Assembly: GCA_964400495.1 (NCBI GenBank)
Contig: CAYNTS010000052.1
Location: 1 to 14,908, forward strand
Source: CAYNTS01 sp964400495
GTDB taxonomy: Bacteria; Fidelibacterota; Marinisomatia; SCGC-AAA003-L08; D37C17
Length of the DNA stretch: 14,908 nucleotides
Direction: 5' to 3'
Shown one piece after another: positions 1 to 7,068 of the stretch. Both the position numbers and the translations under genes were made by a program. A model generated the notes under the pieces. The model had not been told where the DNA came from. It saw nothing but the letters and a program-made list of their open reading frames with translations, and did no database searches. The number at the start of each line of letters is the position of its first letter. Position 1 is the first letter of the stretch.

Positions 1-485
1 ATTTGAATACTGACGGAATTTATCCAGGGAAATATACTTACATTGATGATTTCACACCCGAACAACAAGCAGATGTGGTTATGGAAAACTACGACACTGA
101 ATTTGGAAATTTGGTCAAAAAAGATGATTTTGTTGTGGGTGGTTACAATTTTGGTAGCGGTTCATCTCGTGAGCAAGCCGCAACTGCACTTAAATATCGT
201 GGAATTAAATTAGTACTTGCAGGTTCATTCTCAGAAACTTACAAACGAAACGCCATCAATAATGGATTTTTGGTTATTGAAGCACCTGAATTAGTAAACG
301 ACTTAAAATCACAATTTGGTGAAGATAAACTCACCGTTAAAACTGGACTTAATGCAACACTTGATTTTACGAAAGCTGAGTTAACCGTGGGCGATAAAGT
401 GTATTTAATTCCTCCGGTGGGAGTTGCCGCACAAGAGTTAATTTTAACAGGTGGTTTAGAAAACTGGGTGAAGGATAGAATTTAA
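1..485 (+). CDS. Homoaconitase (LYS4-type), C-terminal swivel domain, 5'-truncated by window edge
   Basis: Only the last ~160 residues are inside the window; the reading frame is open to the left edge, so the TTG at position 3 should not be taken as the start. What is visible is the LeuD-like swivel domain of an aconitase-superfamily enzyme. It opens with NTDGIYPGKYTY, carries YNFGSGSSREQAATAL (the Ser-Ser-Arg substrate-binding loop) and RNAINNG, and ends in GGLENWVKDRI. From memory, these blocks match fungal LYS4 homoaconitase closely, including the DGIYPGKYTY opening and the C-terminal 'GGLExWVK' ending, and they are unlike ordinary bacterial LeuD. Homoaconitase interconverts homocitrate, homoaconitate and homoisocitrate in the alpha-aminoadipate lysine route, using a [4Fe-4S] cluster held by the missing N-terminal part. 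The downstream dehydrogenase would fit as the next step. Family is confident; substrate is inferred. Confidence 0.82.
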   Translation, partial: LNTDGIYPGKYTYIDDFTPEQQADVVMENYDTEFGNLVKKDDFVVGGYNFGSGSSREQAATALKYRGIKLVLAGSFSETYKRNAINNGFLVIEAPELVNDLKSQFGEDKLTVKTGLNATLDFTKAELTVGDKVYLIPPVGVAAQELILTGGLENWVKDRI

Positions 486-540
486 GAATTAAAATTGAAG
501 ATTGATTTAAACTATTGACTGTTTAATTGTTACATTTAAT

Positions 541-786
541 ATGTCAAACTTAATAGATGAATTTGATAAAATTATTCGTTGACCAAAGAAGAAGTCAGAG
601 AAAACAATTGTAGTCGAGTGGTTGGCGAAGAAGTTTAGACTTAATATGGAATATACTGAAAAAGAAGTGAATACTATTATTGAGCAACATCATTCTTTTG
701 GAGATACACCTTTACTTCGAAGAGAACTCATCTCACGAAAGTTACTGGGTCGATTGGACAATGGATCTATGTATTGGAAAATGTAA
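541..786 (+). pseudogene. Small DUF2087-like protein interrupted by an in-frame TGA
   Basis: An 81-codon frame runs from ATG 541 to TAA 784-786, with one internal stop, TGA at 580-582 (codon 14). The translation after the stop has the features I associate with DUF2087, a small helical domain often beside bacterial regulators: PKKKSEKTIVVEWLAKKF, then YTEKEVNTII, then LLRRELISRKLLGR and a terminal YWK. In that family the residue before PKK is usually Leu, so TGA could be a single change from TTA. No plausible downstream ATG keeps the first conserved helix: the next in-frame ATG is at 646, inside the domain. There is no obvious ribosome binding site before 541. Either the gene is a recent nonsense pseudogene or the base is a sequencing error. 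The family call is from motif memory. Confidence 0.6.
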
Positions 787-811
787 TTGTTGAATAATTA
801 ATTAAAATAGA

Positions 812-838
812 TGTTATAAATTGTTAATATTTATAACA
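812..838. promoter_or_regulatory. Perfect 10-bp inverted repeat upstream of the dehydrogenase (candidate operator)
   Basis: TGTTATAAAT at 812-821 is repeated as its exact reverse complement ATTTATAACA at 829-838, separated by 7 bases. It ends 21 bp before the likely -10 box (860-865) and so overlaps or abuts the -35 position. That placement suits a dimeric transcription factor. It is very AT-rich and has no following T-run, so it is not a good terminator for the upstream gene. The binding protein is unknown. Confidence 0.45.
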
Positions 839-856
839 ATAATGTGTGTAAAATAT

Positions 857-865
857 TGGTATAAT
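857..865 (+). promoter_or_regulatory. Extended -10 promoter element for the dehydrogenase gene
   Basis: TGGTATAAT matches the extended -10 consensus (TGnTATAAT) exactly. It lies 21 bp upstream of the ATG at 887, and an AAAAGGA ribosome binding site (876-882) sits between. No good -35 hexamer is present at 17 bp, which is common for extended -10 promoters; the inverted repeat at 812-838 occupies that area. Seen directly; activity is inferred. Confidence 0.5.
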
Positions 866-886
866 TATTTTTTAGAAAAGGAATAA

Positions 887-2086
887 ATGATGGACAAAAG
901 AACAATAGTAGCCATGCCAGGAGATGGCATTGGAAAAGTAGTTTTAGATGAAACAATTAAGGTATTGGAAGCAGCTGGATTCGATGCCAATTATGTAGAA
1001 GGTGACATTGGTTGGGAGTTTTGGTGTTCAGAAGGTAATCCACTACCCCAACGAACTCTAGATTTGATTGCTGAACATAAAATCGGTTTGTTTGGTGCAA
1101 TAACATCAAAACCGAAAGATGAAGCATTTGATGAACTTTCACCTGAATTGCAAGATAAGAATCTAGTGTATTCAAGTCCAATTGTAGGTTTGCGTCAACA
1201 TTTTGGATTAGATATTTGCCTTAGACCATGTAAAACTTACGTAGGTAACCCCCTTAATTTTATAAGACGTGCTCAGGGCGATAATTTTGATGAACCTGAA
1301 GTAGATGTGGCAATATTCAGACAAAATACTGAAGGTCTTTATGGTGGAGTTGAGTGGAGCAATCCACCTTCTCAAGTGTATGACGCGTTGATGACACATA
1401 CTAAATTTGTATCAAACTTTGGTGAAACTCCAGTTGAAGAAATTTCAGTTTCAACTCGAATCTTTACAAAAAAAGCTACAGAACGTATTTTACGAGCCGC
1501 ATTTGAACATGCAAAAAAATATGGATATAAATCTGTTACAGTGTGTGAAAAACCAAACGTGATTCGTGAAACATCAGGAATGATGTATAAAATGGCACAA
1601 AGTATTCAAAAAACTGATTATCCAAATATTGAATTATGGAATACCAATATTGATGCACAAATGATGTGGTTGACCAAAAATCCCGAAAACTACGGTGTAA
1701 TTGTAGCAGGAAATATGTTTGGTGATATTGTGTCAGATGGATTTGCTGGACTTATTGGTGGACTTGGATTTGCGTGTTCTGCACAATACAACCCAGAAAC
1801 TGGTGTTGGTGTTTTTGAACCAACTCATGGATCAGCTCCAAAATATGCAGACTATGATACATCAATTGTTAATCCAATTGCTATGATTGAATCTGCGTGC
1901 ATGATGCTTGATTTTATTGATGAACAAGCGATTTCTACTAAGATTAGAAAAGCAGTTGCTGAAGTTATTTCTGAAGGTAAAGTACGTACGTATGATATGG
2001 CTAAAATGTCTGGAAGAGCAGATGTTGTTGAAAATGGTGCTGCATCAACTCAAGAAATGGCACAAGCTGTTATAGCAAAACTGTAA
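887..2086 (+). CDS. NADP-type isocitrate/homoisocitrate dehydrogenase (beta-decarboxylating family)
   Basis: This 399-residue enzyme belongs to the isocitrate/isopropylmalate/homoisocitrate dehydrogenase family, which oxidatively decarboxylates 2R,3S-hydroxy acids with a divalent metal. Visible are MPGDGIG near residue 10, the substrate-arginine region GLRQHFGLDICLRP (R103, R113) with R145 in FRQNTEGLYGG, Lys222 in EKPNV, Asp256, and the metal-binding aspartates in GDIVSD (D280, D284). The cofactor motif FEPTHGSAPKYA is at ~310-321. K319-Y320 occupy the positions of Lys344-Tyr345 in E. coli NADP isocitrate dehydrogenase, whereas NAD-type homologues usually have Asp-Ile there. The Ser-x-Asn of classical isocitrate dehydrogenase before the first Arg is SPI here (S97), so substrate is uncertain between isocitrate and homoisocitrate. 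Flanking hydro-lyases fit either. ATG 887 is doubled (MM) and preceded by AAAAGGA. Confidence 0.85.
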   Translation: MMDKRTIVAMPGDGIGKVVLDETIKVLEAAGFDANYVEGDIGWEFWCSEGNPLPQRTLDLIAEHKIGLFGAITSKPKDEAFDELSPELQDKNLVYSSPIVGLRQHFGLDICLRPCKTYVGNPLNFIRRAQGDNFDEPEVDVAIFRQNTEGLYGGVEWSNPPSQVYDALMTHTKFVSNFGETPVEEISVSTRIFTKKATERILRAAFEHAKKYGYKSVTVCEKPNVIRETSGMMYKMAQSIQKTDYPNIELWNTNIDAQMMWLTKNPENYGVIVAGNMFGDIVSDGFAGLIGGLGFACSAQYNPETGVGVFEPTHGSAPKYADYDTSIVNPIAMIESACMMLDFIDEQAISTKIRKAVAEVISEGKVRTYDMAKMSGRADVVENGAASTQEMAQAVIAKL

Positions 2087-2115
2087 ATAAGTTAAAAGTA
2101 GAAAATAAATTAGTA

Positions 2116-2160
2116 TAGAACTTGAGTTAATGATGCATTGCAGATTTGATTCAAGTTCTA
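2116..2160 (+). promoter_or_regulatory. Stem-loop between dehydrogenase and fused hydro-lyase (leader hairpin or weak terminator)
   Basis: TAGAACTTGA (2116-2125) pairs perfectly with TCAAGTTCTA (2151-2160). In RNA the stem can extend inward by five more pairs including two G-U pairs (2126-2130 with 2146-2150). That gives about 15 bp around a 15-base loop which itself contains TGC-ATT-GCA. No T-run follows, so it is a poor intrinsic terminator. It lies 78-122 bases upstream of the next ATG and may be a leader structure or RNA-processing site. Confidence 0.45.
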
Positions 2161-2167
2161 CTTAAAA

Positions 2168-2186
2168 GAGATAAACTGCGAATCTC
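2168..2186 (+). promoter_or_regulatory. Small second hairpin in the same leader
   Basis: GAGAT (2168-2172) and ATCTC (2182-2186) can form a 5-bp stem with a 9-base loop, 7 bases after the larger hairpin. Such a short stem could occur by chance. It is listed because the two stems together occupy much of the 151-base intergenic stretch. The strong AAGGAG ribosome binding site then appears at about 2223-2228, nine bases before the ATG of the hydro-lyase. Confidence 0.25.
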
Positions 2187-2237
2187 ACGAATTTATTTAC
2201 GTAATTGGTGTAATTAGCGGTAAAGGAGAATATAGCG

Positions 2238-4040
2238 ATGGGCAAAACAATAATTGAAAAAATAATTGGATCACATTCGGGTAAAGAAGTTTTCCCTGGT
2301 GATATTGTTGATATAGAAATAGATGTAAGAGCTGCAAGAGATTTTGGTGGTGCAAATGTTGTTAAAAATATTCAGGACAATAATCTCAATATTGATGATC
2401 CTAGCAAAACATTTTTCACTTTAGACTGTAATCCTAGTGGTTCAGATCAAAAATATGCAACGAATCAACAGATTTGCCGTGATTTTGCACTCCAACATTC
2501 AATAAAAGTGTATGATATAAATGCAGGGATTGGAACTCATTTGGCAATAGATAATGGATTAGCTGTGCCGGGTTCTACTTTTGTATCTACCGACTCCCAC
2601 GCTAATATTCTAGGTTCGATTGGTGCATTTGGTCAAGGAATGGGAGATGTGGATATTGCACATGCGTTTGCCTTTGGTAAAGTATGGTTTAAAGTACCCA
2701 AATCAATGAAAGTTGTATTAAAAGGTACTCCACAATCTCATATTACTCCTAAAGATTTGACCTTAGCAGTTCTTAAAGAAATGGGAGCAAATGGACTTTT
2801 AGGATATGCCGCTGAATTTTATGGCGAAGCAATTGATAACTTAGATTTATCTGGTAGAATTACTATGTCTTCAATGGCAACAGAGATGGGTGGAATTATT
2901 GGGTTATTTCCACCAAATCAAATGGTTCTTGATTATTGTTCTGAAGCTCGTGGTGAAAAAGTTGAACCAGTTTTGGCAGATTCTGACGCTCATTATGATA
3001 AAACAATTGAGATAGACGTAGATGGATTAGGACATCAGATATCTTACCCAGGACATCCTGAAGATGTTACTGATATTCAATCTGTACTTGGTGAAAAGAT
3101 AGGTTCAGCATTTATTGGTTCATGTACTAATGGTCGTATTGAAGATATGAGAGCTACCGCAGAAATAGTTAAGGGTAAAAAAGTAGCTCCTGGAGTCGTT
3201 TTAAAAATCGTTCCTAGTACTGATGAAATTTGGAATCAATGTTTAAAAGAAGGTTTGATTGAAATTTTTAAGGATGCTGGCGCTCTTGTTAGTAATGCAG
3301 GATGTGGTGGTTGTGCAGCAGGGCAAGTTGGACAAAATGGTCTAGGAGAAACAACTGTTAGTTCAGGAAATAGAAATTTTGCTGGTAAACAAGGTAAAGG
3401 AGAGGTGTATCTAACATCTCCGGCTGTTGTTGCTGCATCTGCAATTGCTGGCGTAATTAGTTTACCAAATGAAATTCCTGCTGAACCAGTTCTTTTCAAA
3501 GCAAATGATAAAAGTATAAGAAAAACTTCAAACGATACTTCGAATCAAAATGTTACTAAACCTACAAAATTCAAAGGTCGTGTTTGGGTAATCCAACAAG
3601 ATAACATTGATACAGATATGATTTTCCATAATAGATACTTAACCATTACTGATATCAATGAAATGGGGCAATATACATTTGATAATCTTGATGGGTATGA
3701 GGATTTTGCTAAAAAAGCTAAGCCAGAAGATATTGTTATTACTGGAAAGAATTTTGGCGCTGGGTCTTCGCGACAACAAGCAGTTGATTGTTTCGAAAGT
3801 TTAGGTGTTTCAATGGTAATTGCTGAATCGTTTGGTGCAATTTATGAAAGAAATGCAATCAATAAAGGATTTCCAATTGTTCGAGCTGATTTAATTTCTG
3901 AAAATCTTGAATCAAATCAAAAAATTGATGTTGATTTAGAAACAGGTGAAATAACTTTGCCATCAGGAAAAATAATCAAAGGAAATTTTTCAGAAGTTCA
4001 AATGAATATTTATAATAAGGCGGGACTTCTTAATAATTAA
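2238..4040 (+). CDS. Fused LeuC-LeuD-type hydro-lyase (aconitase/homoaconitase/isopropylmalate isomerase superfamily)
   Basis: A single 600-residue chain joins a LeuC-like catalytic part (~1-415) to a LeuD-like swivel domain (~445-600) through a short polar linker (~425-445). Cluster ligands for [4Fe-4S] are visible: C296 in FIGSCTNGRIEDMR, and C356 and C359 in NAGCGGCAAGQ. STDSH (118-121) and the swivel-domain loop GAGSSRQQ (508-514) are also conserved. Most LeuC and LeuD are separate proteins, so the fusion itself is notable. The substrate-specificity loop after HNR reads YLTI (467-470). From memory, isopropylmalate isomerases have YLVY-like and archaeal homoaconitases YLRT-like loops here, so neither is matched. 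GIGTHLAIDNG (97-107) also differs from the usual GIxHQ. With the adjacent isocitrate/homoisocitrate-type dehydrogenase, an aconitase or homoaconitase role is plausible. Strong AAGGAG site before ATG 2238. Confidence 0.82.
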   Translation: MGKTIIEKIIGSHSGKEVFPGDIVDIEIDVRAARDFGGANVVKNIQDNNLNIDDPSKTFFTLDCNPSGSDQKYATNQQICRDFALQHSIKVYDINAGIGTHLAIDNGLAVPGSTFVSTDSHANILGSIGAFGQGMGDVDIAHAFAFGKVWFKVPKSMKVVLKGTPQSHITPKDLTLAVLKEMGANGLLGYAAEFYGEAIDNLDLSGRITMSSMATEMGGIIGLFPPNQMVLDYCSEARGEKVEPVLADSDAHYDKTIEIDVDGLGHQISYPGHPEDVTDIQSVLGEKIGSAFIGSCTNGRIEDMRATAEIVKGKKVAPGVVLKIVPSTDEIWNQCLKEGLIEIFKDAGALVSNAGCGGCAAGQVGQNGLGETTVSSGNRNFAGKQGKGEVYLTSPAVVAASAIAGVISLPNEIPAEPVLFKANDKSIRKTSNDTSNQNVTKPTKFKGRVWVIQQDNIDTDMIFHNRYLTITDINEMGQYTFDNLDGYEDFAKKAKPEDIVITGKNFGAGSSRQQAVDCFESLGVSMVIAESFGAIYERNAINKGFPIVRADLISENLESNQKIDVDLETGEITLPSGKIIKGNFSEVQMNIYNKAGLLNN

Positions 4041-4057
4041 TCAAAAATAATGTATCC

Positions 4058-4089
4058 AAAAAAACCCCGCATTAATGCGGGGTTTTTTT
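4058..4089. terminator. Bidirectional intrinsic terminator between convergent genes
   Basis: A7-CCCCGCA-TTAA-TGCGGGG-T7: a 7-bp GC-rich stem with a 4-base loop, flanked by A-tract and T-tract. The whole element is palindromic, so it can stop transcription from both sides. It begins 17 bp after the stop of the fused hydro-lyase. Its T-tract overlaps the minus-strand stop codon of the adenosyltransferase gene by two bases. Confidence 0.93.
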
Positions 4090-4699
4090 AGATATTTGGA
4101 TTCCACATTTCTTCTGAATCACCCAAAATTGTATTAACCCACCTACTCCACACAAACAAAGCATCCGATAACCGATTTAAGTATTTAATTGCATTTTCAT
4201 CTATTGCATTTGCTCTTTCCAAAGTAACACATCGTCTTTCTGCTCGTCTGCATACATTACGTGCAACATGAAGCCAAATATTAACACCATTACCACCAGG
4301 TAATACAAATGAATGAAGGCTAGGTAATGCATCATTTACTTTATCAATGTCCGCTTCTAATGATGCAACATGCTCGTCCAAAATCCGTGGCATGTTTTCT
4401 GACATGTCATCATCCAATGTAGCAAGTGATGACCCCAAATTAAACAGTTCATGTTGTACACGAAAAAGTGTATCAAATAACCAAGTCAATTCATCTGATT
4501 GTTTAATATTTTTTCTGATTTCTTCTCGACATCCACCAATAACTGCAATCAATTCATCCACTTCACCGTATGCTTCTATTCGGATATGGTCTTTTGGTAA
4601 TCGTTGACCACCAACCAATGAAGTATCGCCAGTATCTCCTGTTCGAGTATAAACTTTATTTATCGTAAAATTTGGTTTTTTAAATTCTTTCTCATCCAT
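4088..4699 (-). CDS. pduO: PduO-type cob(I)alamin adenosyltransferase
   Basis: The 203-residue protein transfers the adenosyl group of ATP to cob(I)alamin, making coenzyme B12; the family acts as a trimer in the cytoplasm. Diagnostic blocks are all present: YTRTGDTGDTSLVGG (17-31, ATP phosphate binding), YGEVDEL (44-50), LPGGNGVNIWLHVARNVCRRAERR (133-156) and YLNRLSDALFVWSRW (173-187). The family usually reads VDELN at 47-51; here Ile51 replaces Asn, a small oddity. Length is normal. It is the last gene of a minus-strand operon, starting 2 bp after the stop of the acylase gene, and its end coincides with the strong terminator. No B12-dependent enzyme or B12 transport gene is seen in the window, so its partner is not identifiable here. 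Confidence 0.93.
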   Translation of the reverse strand: MDEKEFKKPNFTINKVYTRTGDTGDTSLVGGQRLPKDHIRIEAYGEVDELIAVIGGCREEIRKNIKQSDELTWLFDTLFRVQHELFNLGSSLATLDDDMSENMPRILDEHVASLEADIDKVNDALPSLHSFVLPGGNGVNIWLHVARNVCRRAERRCVTLERANAIDENAIKYLNRLSDALFVWSRWVNTILGDSEEMWNPNI

Positions 4700-4701
4700 A
4701 A

Positions 4702-7068
4702 TTATCCCCTCGGTGATAATTTAAGGTGATTTTCGGAATTTTTCTCTATCTTTTTCCAATCCCACATAAGTGGAATATACTCACCTTTAATCCAAAGATC
4801 AGCCATATCATCATAATGAGGACTACCTAAAATACCACTAATTCCTGGAGGACAAATTATCTGAGAGTTATCCCAATTACCAACGTCAATAATAAACCGA
4901 ATTGACGGGCACCACTCACTTGGATGATATGGAGCTGATGGATTAAATGCTGTTTGGCAAACCGTATCTGTATCACCTCCAATGGGAAACGGTCCCACAT
5001 CAAATATTTTATCCATAGGGGGTTGAGCTGATAATCCATGTCTAAATTGTGCCTGATGAATCCCCCCCCATTTCCAATTAGCTGAATCAATGTTTAAATT
5101 CTGCTCTAACCAATTACATGATTGAATGAGTGAATTTTCAACCACTATTAATAACTCTTTATCCGAAGTAACCCATTTTGAGTTTGTATTTTGAACCATC
5201 TTAAACAATGCAGGAGTCGTATGTCCCAATAGTTCACTTACAGGAAGTAATAATGGATGCTCACCAACCCCCATATACTTATCAGTTAAATCTTTGCCTA
5301 ATTTTGGTTCAACAATATTTCTAACTAAAGTATATAGCACAACTTGATATACCGTCCCGCCATCAGTTTCAGTATCTAACTCATAATCCCATTTTGATAA
5401 AATATCAATTATCTTTTGGGCTTTTGGTTTAGCCGTTCGAAACCCTTTAATCAATCCTTCCACTAATTCTTTTCCCGGAATTGAGTACACATCTTCATGC
5501 AAAGATTTACATAATTCTTGATTTATGTTCAGCGCGGAATCAAACACATTTTTAATTCTCCGTGCACGATATCCATTCATAAAAGAATTACCTAAAAAAT
5601 AAGGATACTTATTATCTGCAACTGCATTATTTGTAGAAATTACATACCCTTCTTTGGGATTCAAACTTTTAGGCATCTCATCTAAAGGAATATCTCCTTC
5701 CCAATCATATTCACCACTCCAACCTGGAACAGGAAGTTGCCCATTTCCTTTTTTTCGTATCGGAACATTGCCTGTAACTGCTAACCCAATGTTTCCTTGC
5801 GTATCAGCATATACAACATTGAGTTGGGGGGCTTCAATTAACTCAATTCCTTTTATAAATTCATCCCAATTAGATGATCTACTAATCTCCATAAATCCAC
5901 GAATAATTTGATTTGGAAGCAATGATTTTGAAGATAGTGCTAAAGCATGTGGTTCTCTACCTGTTACACTCCCAATGAGAGAACCATGCACGGTTTTCCG
6001 TACTATTTCAACATGATTAGATTCACCTTTAACTGGAATTATTTCTTCAATGGTTTCAAATGGTATAGATTTACCCTTGTGTTCATACTTATTTTTATCA
6101 GTTACATCCACTTTTTCGATGAAAATATCTTCAACATCGGTAAAAGCAAGGGTAATCCCCCATGATGTATGTTCATTATGACCCAACATAACTCCCGGAA
6201 TTCCAGGAAGCGAAGCACCAGTTGCATTGTATCCATCCGTTGATTTTAAATAGTTTACATACCAAACACCAGGTGTAGATAATTTCAAATGAGTATCATT
6301 ACATAAAATTGGTCTGCCTGTATCGGTAAAATCTCCAGAAACTGCCCAAGCATTTGAACCTCGTCCCCCACCCTCTAAATCTTTACCTAAAAATGGACCA
6401 GCTGCAGACTCAATCATTTCATCTGCTTTAAGGTTAATTGAGAGGCCTTCGGGAAGTTCAACAGGGTTATCTTCTGGATAATAAATGGATAATTCTTCAG
6501 CCATTTCTATACCTACTTTTTCAATAATCTCCTGCCGTGTTAATGAGCCCGACCACCCATGAGAAAGTGTCCAAGTCATAACTCTGCCAAAGGCAAGGGA
6601 ATCAATTGGTGTCCATGGTTCAGGTTTTATCTTTGTGAGTAAAAATTCAATGGGTAATTTGGATGTTTGCAACCAAGCATTTATTCCATCTGTATAATGT
6701 TGTAAAAGATTTTTATGATAAGTATCCATTAATTTATAGTCAATTTTTGCTAACCTATTGAACCCTAAAGTTCGCGTAAGTCTGTCCGTATCTAAAGCAA
6801 TTTTACCGAAGGCCTCTGCTAATCTTCCTTGACCTGTTCGACGATTCAATTCCATCTGCCAGAATCTATCTTGTGCATGTACCCATCCTTGAGCAAACAT
6901 TAAATCTGACAATGTTTCTGCAGAAATGTGAGGAGTATTCCATTTATCACGAGCTATTTTGACATCATTTTTGATGCCTTTAATTTTAAGTGTGCCGTTA
7001 AAATATTTTTTTCGTAACGGGCGTTTGTTATATTGAACAAATAACCATTTTAAAATCGGATGAATCAT
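4702..7068 (-). CDS. Penicillin acylase (S45) family Ntn hydrolase
   Basis: This 788-residue protein belongs to the penicillin amidase/acyl-homoserine-lactone acylase family. These enzymes hydrolyse amides and self-cleave into alpha and beta chains, exposing a Ser nucleophile. The cleavage site is clear: GGGRGSNAWAVSG places Ser238 as the first beta-chain residue. Other family blocks are NTPHI (44-48), FAQGWVHAQDRFWQME (~58-73), CNDTHL (256-261), GHNEHTSWG (297-304), the GNIG...P.R...GW.GEY stretch (~425-454), STNNAVADN (478-486, candidate oxyanion Asn) and NGYRARRI. Family members are usually secreted; here the N-terminus (MIHPILKWLFVQYNKRPLRKKY) lacks a normal hydrophobic signal core, so a cytoplasmic or membrane-associated location is possible. 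Substrate cannot be predicted. Its ATG overlaps the msrB stop by 4 bp (ATGA), indicating translational coupling. Confidence 0.9.
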   Translation of the reverse strand: MIHPILKWLFVQYNKRPLRKKYFNGTLKIKGIKNDVKIARDKWNTPHISAETLSDLMFAQGWVHAQDRFWQMELNRRTGQGRLAEAFGKIALDTDRLTRTLGFNRLAKIDYKLMDTYHKNLLQHYTDGINAWLQTSKLPIEFLLTKIKPEPWTPIDSLAFGRVMTWTLSHGWSGSLTRQEIIEKVGIEMAEELSIYYPEDNPVELPEGLSINLKADEMIESAAGPFLGKDLEGGGRGSNAWAVSGDFTDTGRPILCNDTHLKLSTPGVWYVNYLKSTDGYNATGASLPGIPGVMLGHNEHTSWGITLAFTDVEDIFIEKVDVTDKNKYEHKGKSIPFETIEEIIPVKGESNHVEIVRKTVHGSLIGSVTGREPHALALSSKSLLPNQIIRGFMEISRSSNWDEFIKGIELIEAPQLNVVYADTQGNIGLAVTGNVPIRKKGNGQLPVPGWSGEYDWEGDIPLDEMPKSLNPKEGYVISTNNAVADNKYPYFLGNSFMNGYRARRIKNVFDSALNINQELCKSLHEDVYSIPGKELVEGLIKGFRTAKPKAQKIIDILSKWDYELDTETDGGTVYQVVLYTLVRNIVEPKLGKDLTDKYMGVGEHPLLLPVSELLGHTTPALFKMVQNTNSKWVTSDKELLIVVENSLIQSCNWLEQNLNIDSANWKWGGIHQAQFRHGLSAQPPMDKIFDVGPFPIGGDTDTVCQTAFNPSAPYHPSEWCPSIRFIIDVGNWDNSQIICPPGISGILGSPHYDDMADLWIKGEYIPLMWDWKKIEKNSENHLKLSPRG

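Noticed and set aside
541..786. TGA at 580-582 as a recoded tryptophan or selenocysteine codon
   Set aside because: TGA ends the Fe-S subunit gene (10813-10815) and msrB (7065-7067 on the minus strand), so it is a normal stop here. The residue expected at this position is Leu rather than Trp, and I see no stem-loop typical of selenocysteine insertion.
2087..2237. tRNA or known riboswitch in the leader of the fused hydro-lyase
   Set aside because: The two stems do not form a cloverleaf, there is no T-arm consensus (GGTTCRANYCC), and no riboswitch core motif is recognisable.
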